Source: Nocardia goodfellowii | GTDB taxonomy: Bacteria > Actinomycetota > Actinomycetes > Mycobacteriales > Mycobacteriaceae | DNA: 64,000 bases | NCBI RefSeq assembly: GCF_017875645.1 | Contig: NZ_JAGGMR010000001.1 | Coordinates: 6,324,001-6,388,000 of the forward strand | Direction: 5' to 3' | Shown: positions 1 through 8,333 of the stretch, one piece after another | Layout of the letters: every line of letters starts with the position of its first letter | Position numbering within the stretch: position 1 is the first letter of the stretch | Made by a program: the position numbers and the translations under genes | The notes under the pieces: generated by a model | Told to the model about the DNA's origin: nothing | Database searches by the model: none | What the model saw: only the letters and a program-made list of their open reading frames with translations

Positions 1-394
1 ACCTGATTATGGACTTTTATCTCGCAGAAGAGCGTCCCCGATAACGGTGTGCCTGCCACCAGGGCGAGTCGCGATATTCCGTGCGTCTGCTGCCTTTCCC
101 ATCAACTGGGTTCCTTCGTTCCGCTTCGCGCCGCGGAAAACTGTGAGCCTGCTGTTGTCCCGACGTAATTCCTCCGCCGAGTTGTCGACGAGGATATTTA
201 CAGCGTGCAATCGCCGCGATGCCCGTTGTTCGGCGCCGGAACCCGCACAGCCAGCGAAAACGCTACCTTCCACTCCGAGCACGGCACGCTGACCGCGGAG
301 GGTGCCCTGATCCAGCCCGGCGACACGGCGTACCTCAGAGCTGTCGGCGCGGGCATCAATTTGATCGTCGAGGGTGTTGGCATCGAGGTGCGGG
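1..394. other. No supportable gene in first 394 bases
   Basis: Open frames exist on both strands. The plus frame at 205-432 has a protein-like stretch (GTLTAEGALIQPGDTAYL), but it has no ribosome-binding site and no recognisable family. It may be the end of a decayed gene. I see no RNA gene or hairpin. Confidence 0.4.
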
Positions 395-742
395 TCATCG
401 GCGGATCGAGCGCCAGCAGAATATGTCGGTAACCCGTCGAGGTTGGTCGGCTTCGACGTGACTGGCCGCTACGACGTTGATCAATGCCTGCTGCCACTGC
501 GTCACCGTCTGGGCGTCGTTTCCGGCCGTCCGGGCTGTCGAATATGGATTCTCGAGGATCGCGAGCGCGACATGTTCGATCCGCACCTGCTGTTGGCCGG
601 CGGCGTTGGCGATATCCACCGCGCGTTGCAGCACCCGCTCGAGGTCGGCGGTGACCCATCCTTGGAGTCGCGTCGCGTGCGCAGACAGTGTCGGATCCGG
701 GGTGGTTGGTTCGCTGGGGCTGGCAGCGGCCGTCGTCGTCAC
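395..742 (-). CDS. Small Clp N-domain-like protein
   Basis: A 115-residue protein. Residues 35-70 (LERVLQRAVDIANAAG, then VRIEHVALAIL) resemble one repeat of the Clp N-terminal domain, the adaptor/substrate-binding module of ClpA/ClpC ATPases. No AAA domain follows, so this would be a stand-alone Clp-N-like protein, a type common in actinomycetes. The GTG start at 742 was chosen because GGAGG lies a few bases upstream; the open frame upstream of it has poor composition. The first 25 residues are Thr/Pro/Ser-rich and probably disordered. A role in proteolysis or stress is inferred only. It reads leftward, with about 300 bases separating it from the GAF-ANTAR gene. Confidence 0.6.
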   Translation of the reverse strand: MTTTAAASPSEPTTPDPTLSAHATRLQGWVTADLERVLQRAVDIANAAGQQQVRIEHVALAILENPYSTARTAGNDAQTVTQWQQALINVVAASHVEADQPRRVTDIFCWRSIRR

Positions 743-1042
743 TCTTGTCCTCCGGTCTCGAGCGGTGCGATCAGGATGGCTTGCAGGGACTGGAGCAAGA
801 GTCCGATGCTCAGCCCAGGCGTGAAAACGCCTGAGCAGGGCGCTGATTTCACCATTGTGCACCCGGGCTGTGCAAAGCCCTACAAACAAACCGCAAGGGC
901 ACGCGACAACGGGATTCAATGGACGAGGTGCCTCTTTCACCACCCTCGCGGAAGAGCCTGGAACCGCTCACAGGTCGTCTGGCTGGGACCTCGTCGCTCA
1001 TCGCAGAAGCCACGGCACTGCTCCCGCTCGTGGGTGAGTTCA

Positions 1043-1765
1043 TCACTTTTCGGGATCAGGATCGAAACGCAGCCGACGCGCCACCACATCGGCGGCGACC
1101 TCGGCCAAGGTGTGCCCACACCCGCACGCGTGGGCCTGCAGACGGGCGTAGGCATCGCGCACCGGTATCCCCAACTGCGCGGCCACCATCCCGCTGGCCT
1201 GATGGATTTCGCGGGTGCGGGCCGTCGTATTCCACCACTGACCCAACACAGCCGCTGGATCGACAAGAGAGCCGCTTTGATCCGATAGCAGGATCATCGT
1301 CACCATCGTGGTGACCGCGGACACTGCCGCCCACTGTGCTCGATCCAAGCAACCAGGCGTCTCTCTGAACAGATCCAGGACTCCGAGCTGGGCCGCGCCC
1401 ACCCGCAGCGGTATCGAAAACACAGCGCCGATTTCGCCGAGCTCCATGCCCGCACCGAGCAGCGGCCATCGATGCGGGATCACCGCCGAGTGCTCGACCA
1501 CGACCACCTCGCCGCACGCTGCGGCGTCGAATCCGGGGCCCTGGCCCGCGGCGGCCTGCAACGCCTCGAACCGGCCGGCGGCGGGATCGCTGGCGCACAA
1601 TACTTCCCAGCCACGTCCTGTCACCTCGACCGAGATCGCGGCGCCCTGCACCGGCAGCACCGCTACGCAAGCCGCACACAGACGCGGCGACCCGAGCGCA
1701 CTACGCGGTAGCGCCGACAAGGCCGCCAGGAAACGTTCCGGGCCCACCGCATCGGCACCGCTCAC
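1043..1765 (-). CDS. GAF and ANTAR domain RNA-binding antiterminator
   Basis: A 240-residue protein with a GAF-like sensor region (about residues 25-165) followed by a C-terminal ANTAR domain (about 185-235: EIHQASGMVAAQLGI ... DAYARLQAHA ... EVAADVV). ANTAR domains bind paired hairpins in nascent RNA and prevent transcription termination; GAF domains sense ligands or redox state. GAF-ANTAR proteins of this size are widespread in mycobacteria and Nocardia. GTG at 1765 is preferred, with GGAGG about 13 bases upstream; the longer frame to 1927 is Arg/Pro-rich and unlikely to be translated. The ligand is unknown. Monocistronic as far as can be seen. Confidence 0.8.
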   Translation of the reverse strand: MSGADAVGPERFLAALSALPRSALGSPRLCAACVAVLPVQGAAISVEVTGRGWEVLCASDPAAGRFEALQAAAGQGPGFDAAACGEVVVVEHSAVIPHRWPLLGAGMELGEIGAVFSIPLRVGAAQLGVLDLFRETPGCLDRAQWAAVSAVTTMVTMILLSDQSGSLVDPAAVLGQWWNTTARTREIHQASGMVAAQLGIPVRDAYARLQAHACGCGHTLAEVAADVVARRLRFDPDPEK

Positions 1766-2194
1766 GAGTGCCGCACATCCTCCGAACGACCTACGCGATC
1801 GAGAACGTGGACCGCGCACGGCTGGACCCGGCGGCGGTTTCGCGGTGCAACCCAGCTGATCTCCATGTCCCGATACCCACTGTCCACTCTGTCGGAAGCC
1901 GGCCCCCGGGGAACGAGGCGGCAACAAACAACGCTAGCGTGGAACACGCTCCCTGACAGCAGATTTCAGGCAAACCGCGCACCCACCCGTAATCCCTCAC
2001 GGCGATCGCCGTCTCTCGATTCCGCGTCGTCGATCGACGACCGACCGAGGTTCTGTCGGGTTCACCGTGACGCCGAGGGTTCCACGGTTGGGTTCGAACT
2101 CACGATGACCACGCCGGAGTGACCGGCCACCGGCGGAACGCACTGGAACGGGTGCGGTTGCTGCTCCGAAGTCGAGCTGAGATGTTGATCGATG
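1766..2194. other. Intergenic, nothing recognised
   Basis: About 430 bases between two leftward genes. The open frames here are antisense-type with no ribosome-binding site or family resemblance. The promoter of the GAF-ANTAR gene should lie at its left end, but no clear -35/-10 pair stands out. Confidence 0.4.
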
Positions 2195-3145
2195 TCATCC
2201 GACCTCGGAATGTGCTCCCGCGAAAAGGTCTCTCAACCAGCGATGGGCGGCGCCGATGTGTCTCCGGGCCAGATCGGTGTCGTGTGCCCATGTTTCGAAG
2301 CCGTGCGGTGCGCCGGTCGCTTCGTGGAGCGTGACGTGGACACCGGCACGATCGAGTCGTCGGGCGTACTCGCGGATTTCGTCGGAGAACAGTTCGATGT
2401 CTCCGACTCCCAACCATGCCGGGGGGAGCCCTTCGAGAGTTTCGGCGCGGGCGGGGACGGCTCGGGGATCGATATGGGCCGATCCCGGTTCGTCGGCGAG
2501 GTAGGACCGCCAGCCGAATCTGTTGAGGCGGTTGTCCCAGACGTGGTGCCGGATCCGGTCCAGTTCGCGGCGTGCGGCGGTGCGGTCGTCGAGCATGGGA
2601 CTGAACAGCCACTGTCCCAGCGGCTGGATCTGGCCGGTGTCTCGAATCCGTTGCGCCAGTGCCGCTGCCAGGCCTCCGCCCGCGCTCTGGCCGCCGACCA
2701 CCACCTGTCGGGAGTCGATGCCGAGGGTTGCGGCGTTGTCCTGTAACCACTTCCACGCCCGCATGCTGTCGTCGAGGGCGGCGGGGTATGGATGTTCGGG
2801 TGCCAGGCGGTAGTCGATCGAGACGACCACGATGCCCAATTCGCGGACAGTCGCTCCGCACAGACGATCGTCCTGGACAGCGCCGCCGATGATCAGCCCG
2901 CCCCCGTGGATCCACAGCAGCGCCCGGGTCGGCTGCACGGAATCCGGCCGATAGATCCGCAGCCCGACTCCGTCGACGACCGAGCTTTCGATCCGCACGC
3001 CCGCGGTGGGGGTGGCCTTCATCCGGGCGAGGAGCTGGACGGACAGCCGACGAAACCACGCGCGATGCAAGGGAAGCCTGGGTAGCCGGCGCAGCGCGGC
3101 CCGCAGTTGCGGCGCCGGGGTCGGCACCACCGCTGATCTCTTCAC
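2195..3145 (-). CDS. Alpha/beta hydrolase, HSL-family esterase
   Basis: A 316-residue serine esterase/lipase of the hormone-sensitive-lipase family (alpha/beta hydrolase fold-3). The oxyanion-hole motif HGGG is at 80-83, the nucleophile elbow GQSAGG has Ser154, and the acid (GVGDIELF, Asp249) and base (APHGFE, His281) complete the triad. Such enzymes hydrolyse short to medium acyl esters in the cytoplasm; the substrate cannot be read from sequence. GTG at 3145 was chosen for the GAGAGGTGG just upstream; ATG at 3193 would add 16 residues but lacks a ribosome-binding site. Divergent from the diguanylate cyclase gene across about 400 bases. Confidence 0.88.
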   Translation of the reverse strand: MKRSAVVPTPAPQLRAALRRLPRLPLHRAWFRRLSVQLLARMKATPTAGVRIESSVVDGVGLRIYRPDSVQPTRALLWIHGGGLIIGGAVQDDRLCGATVRELGIVVVSIDYRLAPEHPYPAALDDSMRAWKWLQDNAATLGIDSRQVVVGGQSAGGGLAAALAQRIRDTGQIQPLGQWLFSPMLDDRTAARRELDRIRHHVWDNRLNRFGWRSYLADEPGSAHIDPRAVPARAETLEGLPPAWLGVGDIELFSDEIREYARRLDRAGVHVTLHEATGAPHGFETWAHDTDLARRHIGAAHRWLRDLFAGAHSEVG

Positions 3146-3553
3146 GAGTCCACCTCTCAATTCGATGTCGCTCCCGATCTTGCCGACATCCAAGGCCAGA
3201 GGAACCCGTAATCGACGCGATACTCATAGGGTGCGACGTCAGAGCTGGGTGGGAAGCACCTGCGACGGGCCGCGGCTGGAAAGCGCCGGTCCCGGTGGGA
3301 CCCGTTCGATACCGGTCACCACTCCCGGCGTCCAGCGGTTCGAATCTCGGCGTCACAGCGACAGGCGCAGCGTGTTCTCGCGTTCGTTGCCGGCACCCGG
3401 CCCAACACTTGTGACGTTCTGCGACATATACGCGCTTGTCGGGTATAACGTGTCCGAGCCGGCCCGCTGCCGATCAGCCGGTGAGACCTCCGGGCGACCG
3501 CGAACACAGTCCGGTGACAGTGGGTGACGCGACCTGGACCCAAAGGTGAGTCG

Positions 3554-4669
3554 ATGGATCACGGCAAGACGCTGCGTGCCTGGTGGCGCGACTCGGTCGA
3601 CTATCGATGGCTGGTCCGCACCCTCCAAGCTCGATCGGTGCTGAGGCCTCTGAAGATATTGATAGGCCTCGCGGGAGCCGCGATCGCGGTGATGGGCGCG
3701 GTGATCGCGAGCACGCCGGTGGGCCCTCCTGGACATCCCGGCATAGCGTCAACGGTCGGGGTGCTGTCGGGAACGTTGTGGGCATTGCGCTGGTGGCTGC
3801 TGCCGTGGCCGAACAGGATAGAGTCACTGGCGCTGATCGGCTGCGCCGATGTGCTGTTCACGATCGAATTCCTGCAAGTGCCGAACCGGCTGTTCGGTGC
3901 GATGGGCGCGGTGCTGCTCGTGGTCACCGGCAGCTATTTGAGCTTCTTCCACAGCGCGCCGGCATTGGTCCTGCATTCAGCGTGGGCACTGCTGTCGGTG
4001 ACGGTGTTCTCGGTGCGGATCGCCACCGGCGGCGAAGATATCCGCTTGGCTATCGCGGTCGCATTGCTTCTCGTCGCATCAGTGGTCAGCGCGCCGCCCG
4101 CATTCAAGATCCTCTATTGGCTGCTGCGCGCCGAATCGCTGGCGGACCCGCTGACCGGTTTGCTGAACCGGCGAGGTCTCGAGACCCGGCTGCCATCGCT
4201 GATGGATCACAGCGCGGCGATCTGTGTCATGTGCTTCGATCTCGACAGATTCAAGGACGTCAACGACACCTGGGGTCACAGCATCGGCGACGTGGTCCTT
4301 GCTCGCACCGCGCGCCGCCTTCGAGATGCCGCCGGAGACTCCGCGGTGGTGGCGCGAACCGGCGGGGAAGAGTTCGTTGTGGCCGCCCCGATCGCAGCGG
4401 TCGCCGCACCGTCCGAGGCGGAACGCCTGCGCCTCGCGATCGCCGAACCGGCGGAGGGCGCCGTAACGGTCACCGCGAGCGTCGGGGTCTCGGTATTCGA
4501 TACGAAGATTTGTCCCGACTGCCCCCGCCCGACGGCCGAGCGTTTGCTGCAATCGGCCGACGCCGCGATGTACCGGGCCAAACAATCCGGCGGAAATCTG
4601 GTGATCGTCGATGGACCCGCTGCCCTGCGGCATACACACCACGACCCCAGCCCGCACCGCCCCCGATAG
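3554..4669 (+). CDS. Membrane diguanylate cyclase (GGDEF)
   Basis: A 371-residue protein: several transmembrane helices (about residues 33-190), then a GGDEF domain that makes cyclic di-GMP from two GTP. The domain opens with DPLTGLLNRR (198-207), has the metal-binding FDLDRFK (about 228) and the signature GGEEF at 270-274. Glu in the third position is an accepted active variant. The usual inhibitory site (RxxD just before the signature) is absent here (GDSA), so product inhibition through that site is unlikely. No EAL domain. Start ATG 3554 has AAAGGTGAG immediately upstream. The N-terminal membrane region presumably senses a signal; the ligand is unknown. Confidence 0.9.
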   Translation: MDHGKTLRAWWRDSVDYRWLVRTLQARSVLRPLKILIGLAGAAIAVMGAVIASTPVGPPGHPGIASTVGVLSGTLWALRWWLLPWPNRIESLALIGCADVLFTIEFLQVPNRLFGAMGAVLLVVTGSYLSFFHSAPALVLHSAWALLSVTVFSVRIATGGEDIRLAIAVALLLVASVVSAPPAFKILYWLLRAESLADPLTGLLNRRGLETRLPSLMDHSAAICVMCFDLDRFKDVNDTWGHSIGDVVLARTARRLRDAAGDSAVVARTGGEEFVVAAPIAAVAAPSEAERLRLAIAEPAEGAVTVTASVGVSVFDTKICPDCPRPTAERLLQSADAAMYRAKQSGGNLVIVDGPAALRHTHHDPSPHRPR

Positions 4670-4688
4670 CGCACTGCTCGAGGTGCGC
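4669..4688. terminator. Possible bidirectional terminator hairpin
   Basis: The inverted repeat GCGCAC / GTGCGC with an 8-base loop lies between the convergent ends of the diguanylate cyclase and GH1 genes. There is no U-run, as is common in high-GC actinomycetes. The stem is short, so confidence is modest. Confidence 0.35.
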
Positions 4689-4778
4689 GGGAGGCCTCTC
4701 GTGCCCACCGCGGTCGAACCGAAAGCGCGGGCTGCCAAGGCTTTTCGGCGAGGTGGTCCAGGATACCGTGCGGGCGCG

Positions 4779-6098
4779 TCAGCGTGGCTCGACCGACACC
4801 GGATCGCCGCAACTGTCGGGCAGCGCGATCAGTGCGCACGGTGCCGGCTGGCGCGTCGGCCGGTAGGTGGAGGGCACGCCGTGGTTTTCGGTGATTTCGC
4901 GGTAGGCCGCCACCGCGACGGTCGGGCGGCGGGTCAGGGCGGGGTCGTGGACGGCGTCGACGCTGTAGAGGCCGAACCGGGGGCCGTATTCACCCCATTC
5001 GTAGTTGTCGGTGAGGCTCCAATAGTTGTAGGAGACGACGTTGATGCCGTCTCGGCGTGCGCGCTGAATCCAATAGACGGTGTCGCGGAGATGGTCGTCG
5101 CGGCGGTACCCGTCGGCGCGGTTCTGATTCGCGTCGGTAGCCAATCCGTTCTCGATGACCCGCAGCGGTTTGCCCGGATATTTGGCGGCGAAATAGCGCA
5201 GCACGTAATACATGCTCTCCGGTGATTGCGGCAGATTCCAGAACGAGCCACCCGAGGTGGCGAACGACGCCAGTTCCGACGGCGCGATCGAGTAGTACTG
5301 GTCGACGCCGATGAAGTCGAAGGAATCGACCATACGGTCGGAGAACATGGCTTCCAGCGCGGGTTCCACGCCGGGCAGGGGGATGTAGGCGATGTTCGAG
5401 GAGACCTGGCCCCCGGGCTGCACGGCATGGATGTAAGACGTGATCGCCCGATGAGCCGCGATGATCCCATCGACCATGAGTCCGGTGTTGGCCGGTGCCA
5501 AACCGCCGTAGGTCAGTTCCCGCCGGACGTATTCGCTGGGCTCGTTGAATGTGATCCAGATGGGCTCGGCCCAGGTATAGCGATCAACGACGCGTCGCCC
5601 GAATGCAGTCAGGGCCGCGGCCATCTCCGGGTTGTTCCATCCTCCACGATCGACCGCCCAACCAGGATGAACCCAGTGATTCAACGTGATCATGGGGCGC
5701 ATGCCCGAGGCTACGACGCGGCCGATCACCGCGTCGTAGAACGCCCAGCCGGCCGCGTCGTCGACACCGGGCTGCGGCTCGACGCGCGACCACTCCACCG
5801 ACAGGCGATAGTTGTCCACGCCGATCGAGGCCGCCCTGGCCACATCGCCCTCGTACTGATGGAAGAAGTCCACGGCGTTTCCCACCGGCTCGTGCAACTT
5901 GCCGTCGTTGCCGTAGCGCAGGTAGTTCGAGTCGTGGTTGAAACCTTCGGACTGGAAACCGGATTGAGCGACCCCGAACTCGAAGTCCGCCGGTAACGCG
6001 GGAAGGTCTTCGGCCGCCGAGGGGGCCGCGAGGGTGGTGAGGGCCAGCACTGAGACCACTGCGGACACCATCGCGGGGACAGTTGCCGATCGACGCAT
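4779..6098 (-). CDS. Exported family 1 glycoside hydrolase
   Basis: A 439-residue retaining beta-glycosidase of family GH1. The acid/base motif TFNEP (Glu186) and nucleophile motif VIENG (Glu316) are intact, and the C-terminal NYEWGEYGPRFGLYSVD is the usual aglycone/glycone-site region. The first 29 residues form a Sec signal peptide (basic start, hydrophobic core, APSAAE), so the enzyme should act outside the membrane, which is unusual for GH1 because most are cytosolic. Start ATG 6098 has GAGGAAG upstream. The substrate (beta-glucoside, galactoside or other) cannot be decided. No sugar transporter sits beside it; the divergent neighbour is an ABC exporter. Confidence 0.9.
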   Translation of the reverse strand: MRRSATVPAMVSAVVSVLALTTLAAPSAAEDLPALPADFEFGVAQSGFQSEGFNHDSNYLRYGNDGKLHEPVGNAVDFFHQYEGDVARAASIGVDNYRLSVEWSRVEPQPGVDDAAGWAFYDAVIGRVVASGMRPMITLNHWVHPGWAVDRGGWNNPEMAAALTAFGRRVVDRYTWAEPIWITFNEPSEYVRRELTYGGLAPANTGLMVDGIIAAHRAITSYIHAVQPGGQVSSNIAYIPLPGVEPALEAMFSDRMVDSFDFIGVDQYYSIAPSELASFATSGGSFWNLPQSPESMYYVLRYFAAKYPGKPLRVIENGLATDANQNRADGYRRDDHLRDTVYWIQRARRDGINVVSYNYWSLTDNYEWGEYGPRFGLYSVDAVHDPALTRRPTVAVAAYREITENHGVPSTYRPTRQPAPCALIALPDSCGDPVSVEPR

Positions 6099-6310
6099 AT
6101 CTTCCTCGCTTCATTGCTTCGACGTGCCGCTGGCCGTCGGCCATCAGGCGCGGCGCAGCAGCGCCGTCGTACGGTAACACGGTTACTCATGCACTTCGGG
6201 TGCATCAGAATCCGACTCGCCAGCTGATCCGTAAGCGGCCCCCATGCCCCATGGAGCTGCGAAATGCTCGTCAGCGGCGCTCGCACTTGCCGAAATCGCC
6301 CACGGGTTGC

Positions 6311-6362
6311 GTATAAGCATACATCTACTTACAGTAGGTTCGCATACGTATACATCTACTTA
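6311..6362. promoter_or_regulatory. Tandem repeat operator/promoter before ABC exporter
   Basis: The 13-base sequence ATACATCTACTTA occurs twice (6319-6331 and 6350-6362), 31 bases apart, 40-85 bases before the exporter start. Overlapping it are small inverted repeats: GTAT-AAGC-ATAC (6311-6322), CTAC-TTACA-GTAG and ATACGTAT. The stretch is AT-rich against its surroundings. This pattern suits a promoter with a repressor operator; no TetR or MarR gene is adjacent, so the regulator is unknown. Confidence 0.5.
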
Positions 6363-6403
6363 TGCCGGGCATCCGCTCCGGGAGAAGAAGGTAGGGCCAT
6401 TCG

Positions 6404-7192
6404 ATGACGACACAGCAAGCTCCGGCGATCTCCGTGCGAGGCTTGGAGAAGTCCTACAAAGACCTGCATGTGCTGCGCGGCGTGGATTTCGACGTGGCGC
6501 GGGGCAGCATCTTCGCCCTGCTCGGCTCCAACGGCGCGGGCAAGACCACGGTCGTGCGCATCCTTTCCACCCTGTTGCACGCGGACGCGGGCACGGCCAC
6601 CGTCAACAGCTTCGATGTCGCGACGGAAGCGGCTGAAGTCCGTGAATCATTCAGCCTCACCGGACAATTCGCCGCCGTCGACGAAATTCTCAGCGGCCGG
6701 GAGAACCTGGTCCTGATCGCACACCTGCGGCGCATCGAGAACCCCGGCAAGGTCGCCGATGAACTGCTCGAACGCTTCTCGCTGACCGACGCCGCCGGCC
6801 GACGGGTCTCGACATACTCCGGTGGCATGCGCCGCCGTCTCGACATCGCCATGAGCCTCATCGGGAACCCGCCGGTCATCTTCCTCGACGAACCCACGAC
6901 CGGGCTCGATCCCCAAGCCCGCATCGAAGTCTGGAAAGCCGTCAAGGATCTCGCCGCGCACGGCACCACGGTCCTGCTCACCACCCAATACCTGGACGAG
7001 GCCGAACAACTCGCCGATCGGATCGCGATCCTGCACCGGGGCCGGATCATCGTCAACGGCACCCTCGCCGAGCTCAAGGCACTACTGCCGCCCGCCAAGG
7101 TCGAATACGTCGAAAAGCAGCCGACTCTGGAAGAGGTCTTCCTCGCACTGGTCGGCGACACGGACACCGACACCGCAACCCCCGCAGCGTAA
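6404..7192 (+). CDS. ABC exporter ATP-binding protein, DrrA-like
   Basis: A 262-residue ATPase of the DrrA/CcmA-type drug-export ABC family. Walker A GSNGAGKTT (41-49), signature YSGGMRRRLD (138-147) and Walker B VIFLDEPTTGLDP (158-170) are intact. DrrA proteins of antibiotic producers are usually about 320-330 residues; this one is shorter at the C-terminus. It would pair with the next gene, nine bases downstream, as an energy-driven efflux pump for a hydrophobic compound. ATG 6404 follows a purine-rich AGAAGAAGG. The repeat-bearing promoter upstream suggests induction. The substrate is unknown; polyketide self-resistance is possible but the cluster lies 4 kb away. Confidence 0.9.
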   Translation: MTTQQAPAISVRGLEKSYKDLHVLRGVDFDVARGSIFALLGSNGAGKTTVVRILSTLLHADAGTATVNSFDVATEAAEVRESFSLTGQFAAVDEILSGRENLVLIAHLRRIENPGKVADELLERFSLTDAAGRRVSTYSGGMRRRLDIAMSLIGNPPVIFLDEPTTGLDPQARIEVWKAVKDLAAHGTTVLLTTQYLDEAEQLADRIAILHRGRIIVNGTLAELKALLPPAKVEYVEKQPTLEEVFLALVGDTDTDTATPAA

Positions 7193-7201
7193 GGAACAGC
7201 G

Positions 7202-7963
7202 ATGACCACTCGATTCTTCGGCGACACCGGCTACCTGCTGGGACGATCCCTGCGCCACATCGCCCGCAGCCCCGACACCATCATCACGACCACGATCATG
7301 CCGATCGCGTTCCTGCTGCTGTTCGTCTACGTCCTGGGCGGCGCGATCAACACCGGGACGGATTCCTATGTGACTTACCTGCTGCCCGGCATCTTGCTCA
7401 TCACCATCGCGTCGGGCATCGCCTACACCGCGTTTCGCCTGTTCCTGGATATGAAGAACGGGATCGTCGAGCGATTCCAATCCATGCCGATCGCCCGGTC
7501 GTCGATCCTGTGGGCGCACGTGCTGACCTCGATGGTCGCCAACTTGATCTCGGTGGTGGTCGTGGTGGGCGTCGCCTTGATCATGGGGTTCCGATCCAGC
7601 GCGGGCATCGTCGCCTGGCTCGCCGTGACCGCGATCCTGACCCTGGTCACGTTGGCGCTGACCTGGCTCGCCGTCATCCCCGGGCTCACCGCGAACTCCC
7701 CCGACGGCGCGAGCGGATTCTCCTATCCGCTGATCTTCCTGCCGTTCATCAGCTCGGCGTTCGTGCCCACCGACTCCATGCCCGGCCCGGTGCGCGCCTT
7801 CGCCGAACACCAGCCGACCACCTCCATCGTCAACGCCATCCGTGACCTGCTCGCCGAGGATCCGGTCGGCACCGACATCTGGATCGCGCTGGGCTGGTGC
7901 GCCGGAATCCTCGTCGTCTCCTACGCCTTCGCGATGAACATCTACCGCCGCAAAGTCTCTTAG
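7202..7963 (+). CDS. ABC-2 type exporter permease, DrrB-like
   Basis: A 253-residue integral membrane protein with about six transmembrane helices and the ABC-2 permease pattern of DrrB (GTDSYVTYLLPGILL near residue 60; SGFSYPLIFLPFISSAFVPTDSMPGPVR in the second half, cut here for length). It forms the channel of the pump energised by the preceding ATPase. AAGGAACAG precedes ATG 7202, nine bases after the upstream stop, so the two are one operon. The 3' end abuts a remnant on the other strand. Confidence 0.9.
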   Translation: MTTRFFGDTGYLLGRSLRHIARSPDTIITTTIMPIAFLLLFVYVLGGAINTGTDSYVTYLLPGILLITIASGIAYTAFRLFLDMKNGIVERFQSMPIARSSILWAHVLTSMVANLISVVVVVGVALIMGFRSSAGIVAWLAVTAILTLVTLALTWLAVIPGLTANSPDGASGFSYPLIFLPFISSAFVPTDSMPGPVRAFAEHQPTTSIVNAIRDLLAEDPVGTDIWIALGWCAGILVVSYAFAMNIYRRKVS

Positions 7964-8088
7964 CCGGCCCGTCCGCCCGCTCGTGGTGCGCTGTAAACGG
8001 GGAAGACACTGTGGTCGCCGTAGTACTGCGCGAAGGCGTCGTTGGGCTCCCCGCGGGGGAAGATCTGGTCGAATCCGTTGTGGCTCAA
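7960..8088 (-). pseudogene. Truncated N-terminus of a cupin-like protein
   Basis: A well-formed ribosome-binding site (ACAGGAG) precedes TTG at 8088, and the frame reads 42 residues: SHNGFDQIFPRGEPNDAF, then AQYYGDHSVFPVY. This resembles the very start of cupin-domain proteins (GxxN-AFAQYF-G-S-ylxP). It stops at 7960, overlapping the end of the DrrB-like gene, so the barrel itself is missing. I infer a gene cut off by a deletion or rearrangement that placed the exporter operon here. The remaining bases up to 8333 hold nothing recognised. Confidence 0.45.
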
Positions 8089-8333
8089 TGCTTCTCCTGT
8101 TCTACGGGATGTCGTGAGTGGATCGGGTGCGCCGACCGGTACCGCGGCCACGGTGCATCCGGGTCGGATACCCGGGTCCGCGCCGCGGACACACCGCCCG
8201 TCAGAGGTGGCTTTCAGTCTCGCGAGCCTCGAATCCGGTTGCCGTGCAACGTTTGTCCGCACCTCCGGGCGCTGTGCATCTTTCCCGACCGACCAGCTTG
8301 TCTGTCCGGAAGGACGACGGCCGACCGGCAACG

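Noticed and set aside
205..432. 75-residue plus-strand frame
   Set aside because: Protein-like in part (TLTAEGALIQPGDTAYL) but no start signal and no family; kept only as a note on the region.
849..1046. Short frame overlapping the GAF-ANTAR stop
   Set aside because: The TGATG overlap is suggestive, but the peptide is Ser/Arg/Pro-rich with no domain and no ribosome-binding site.
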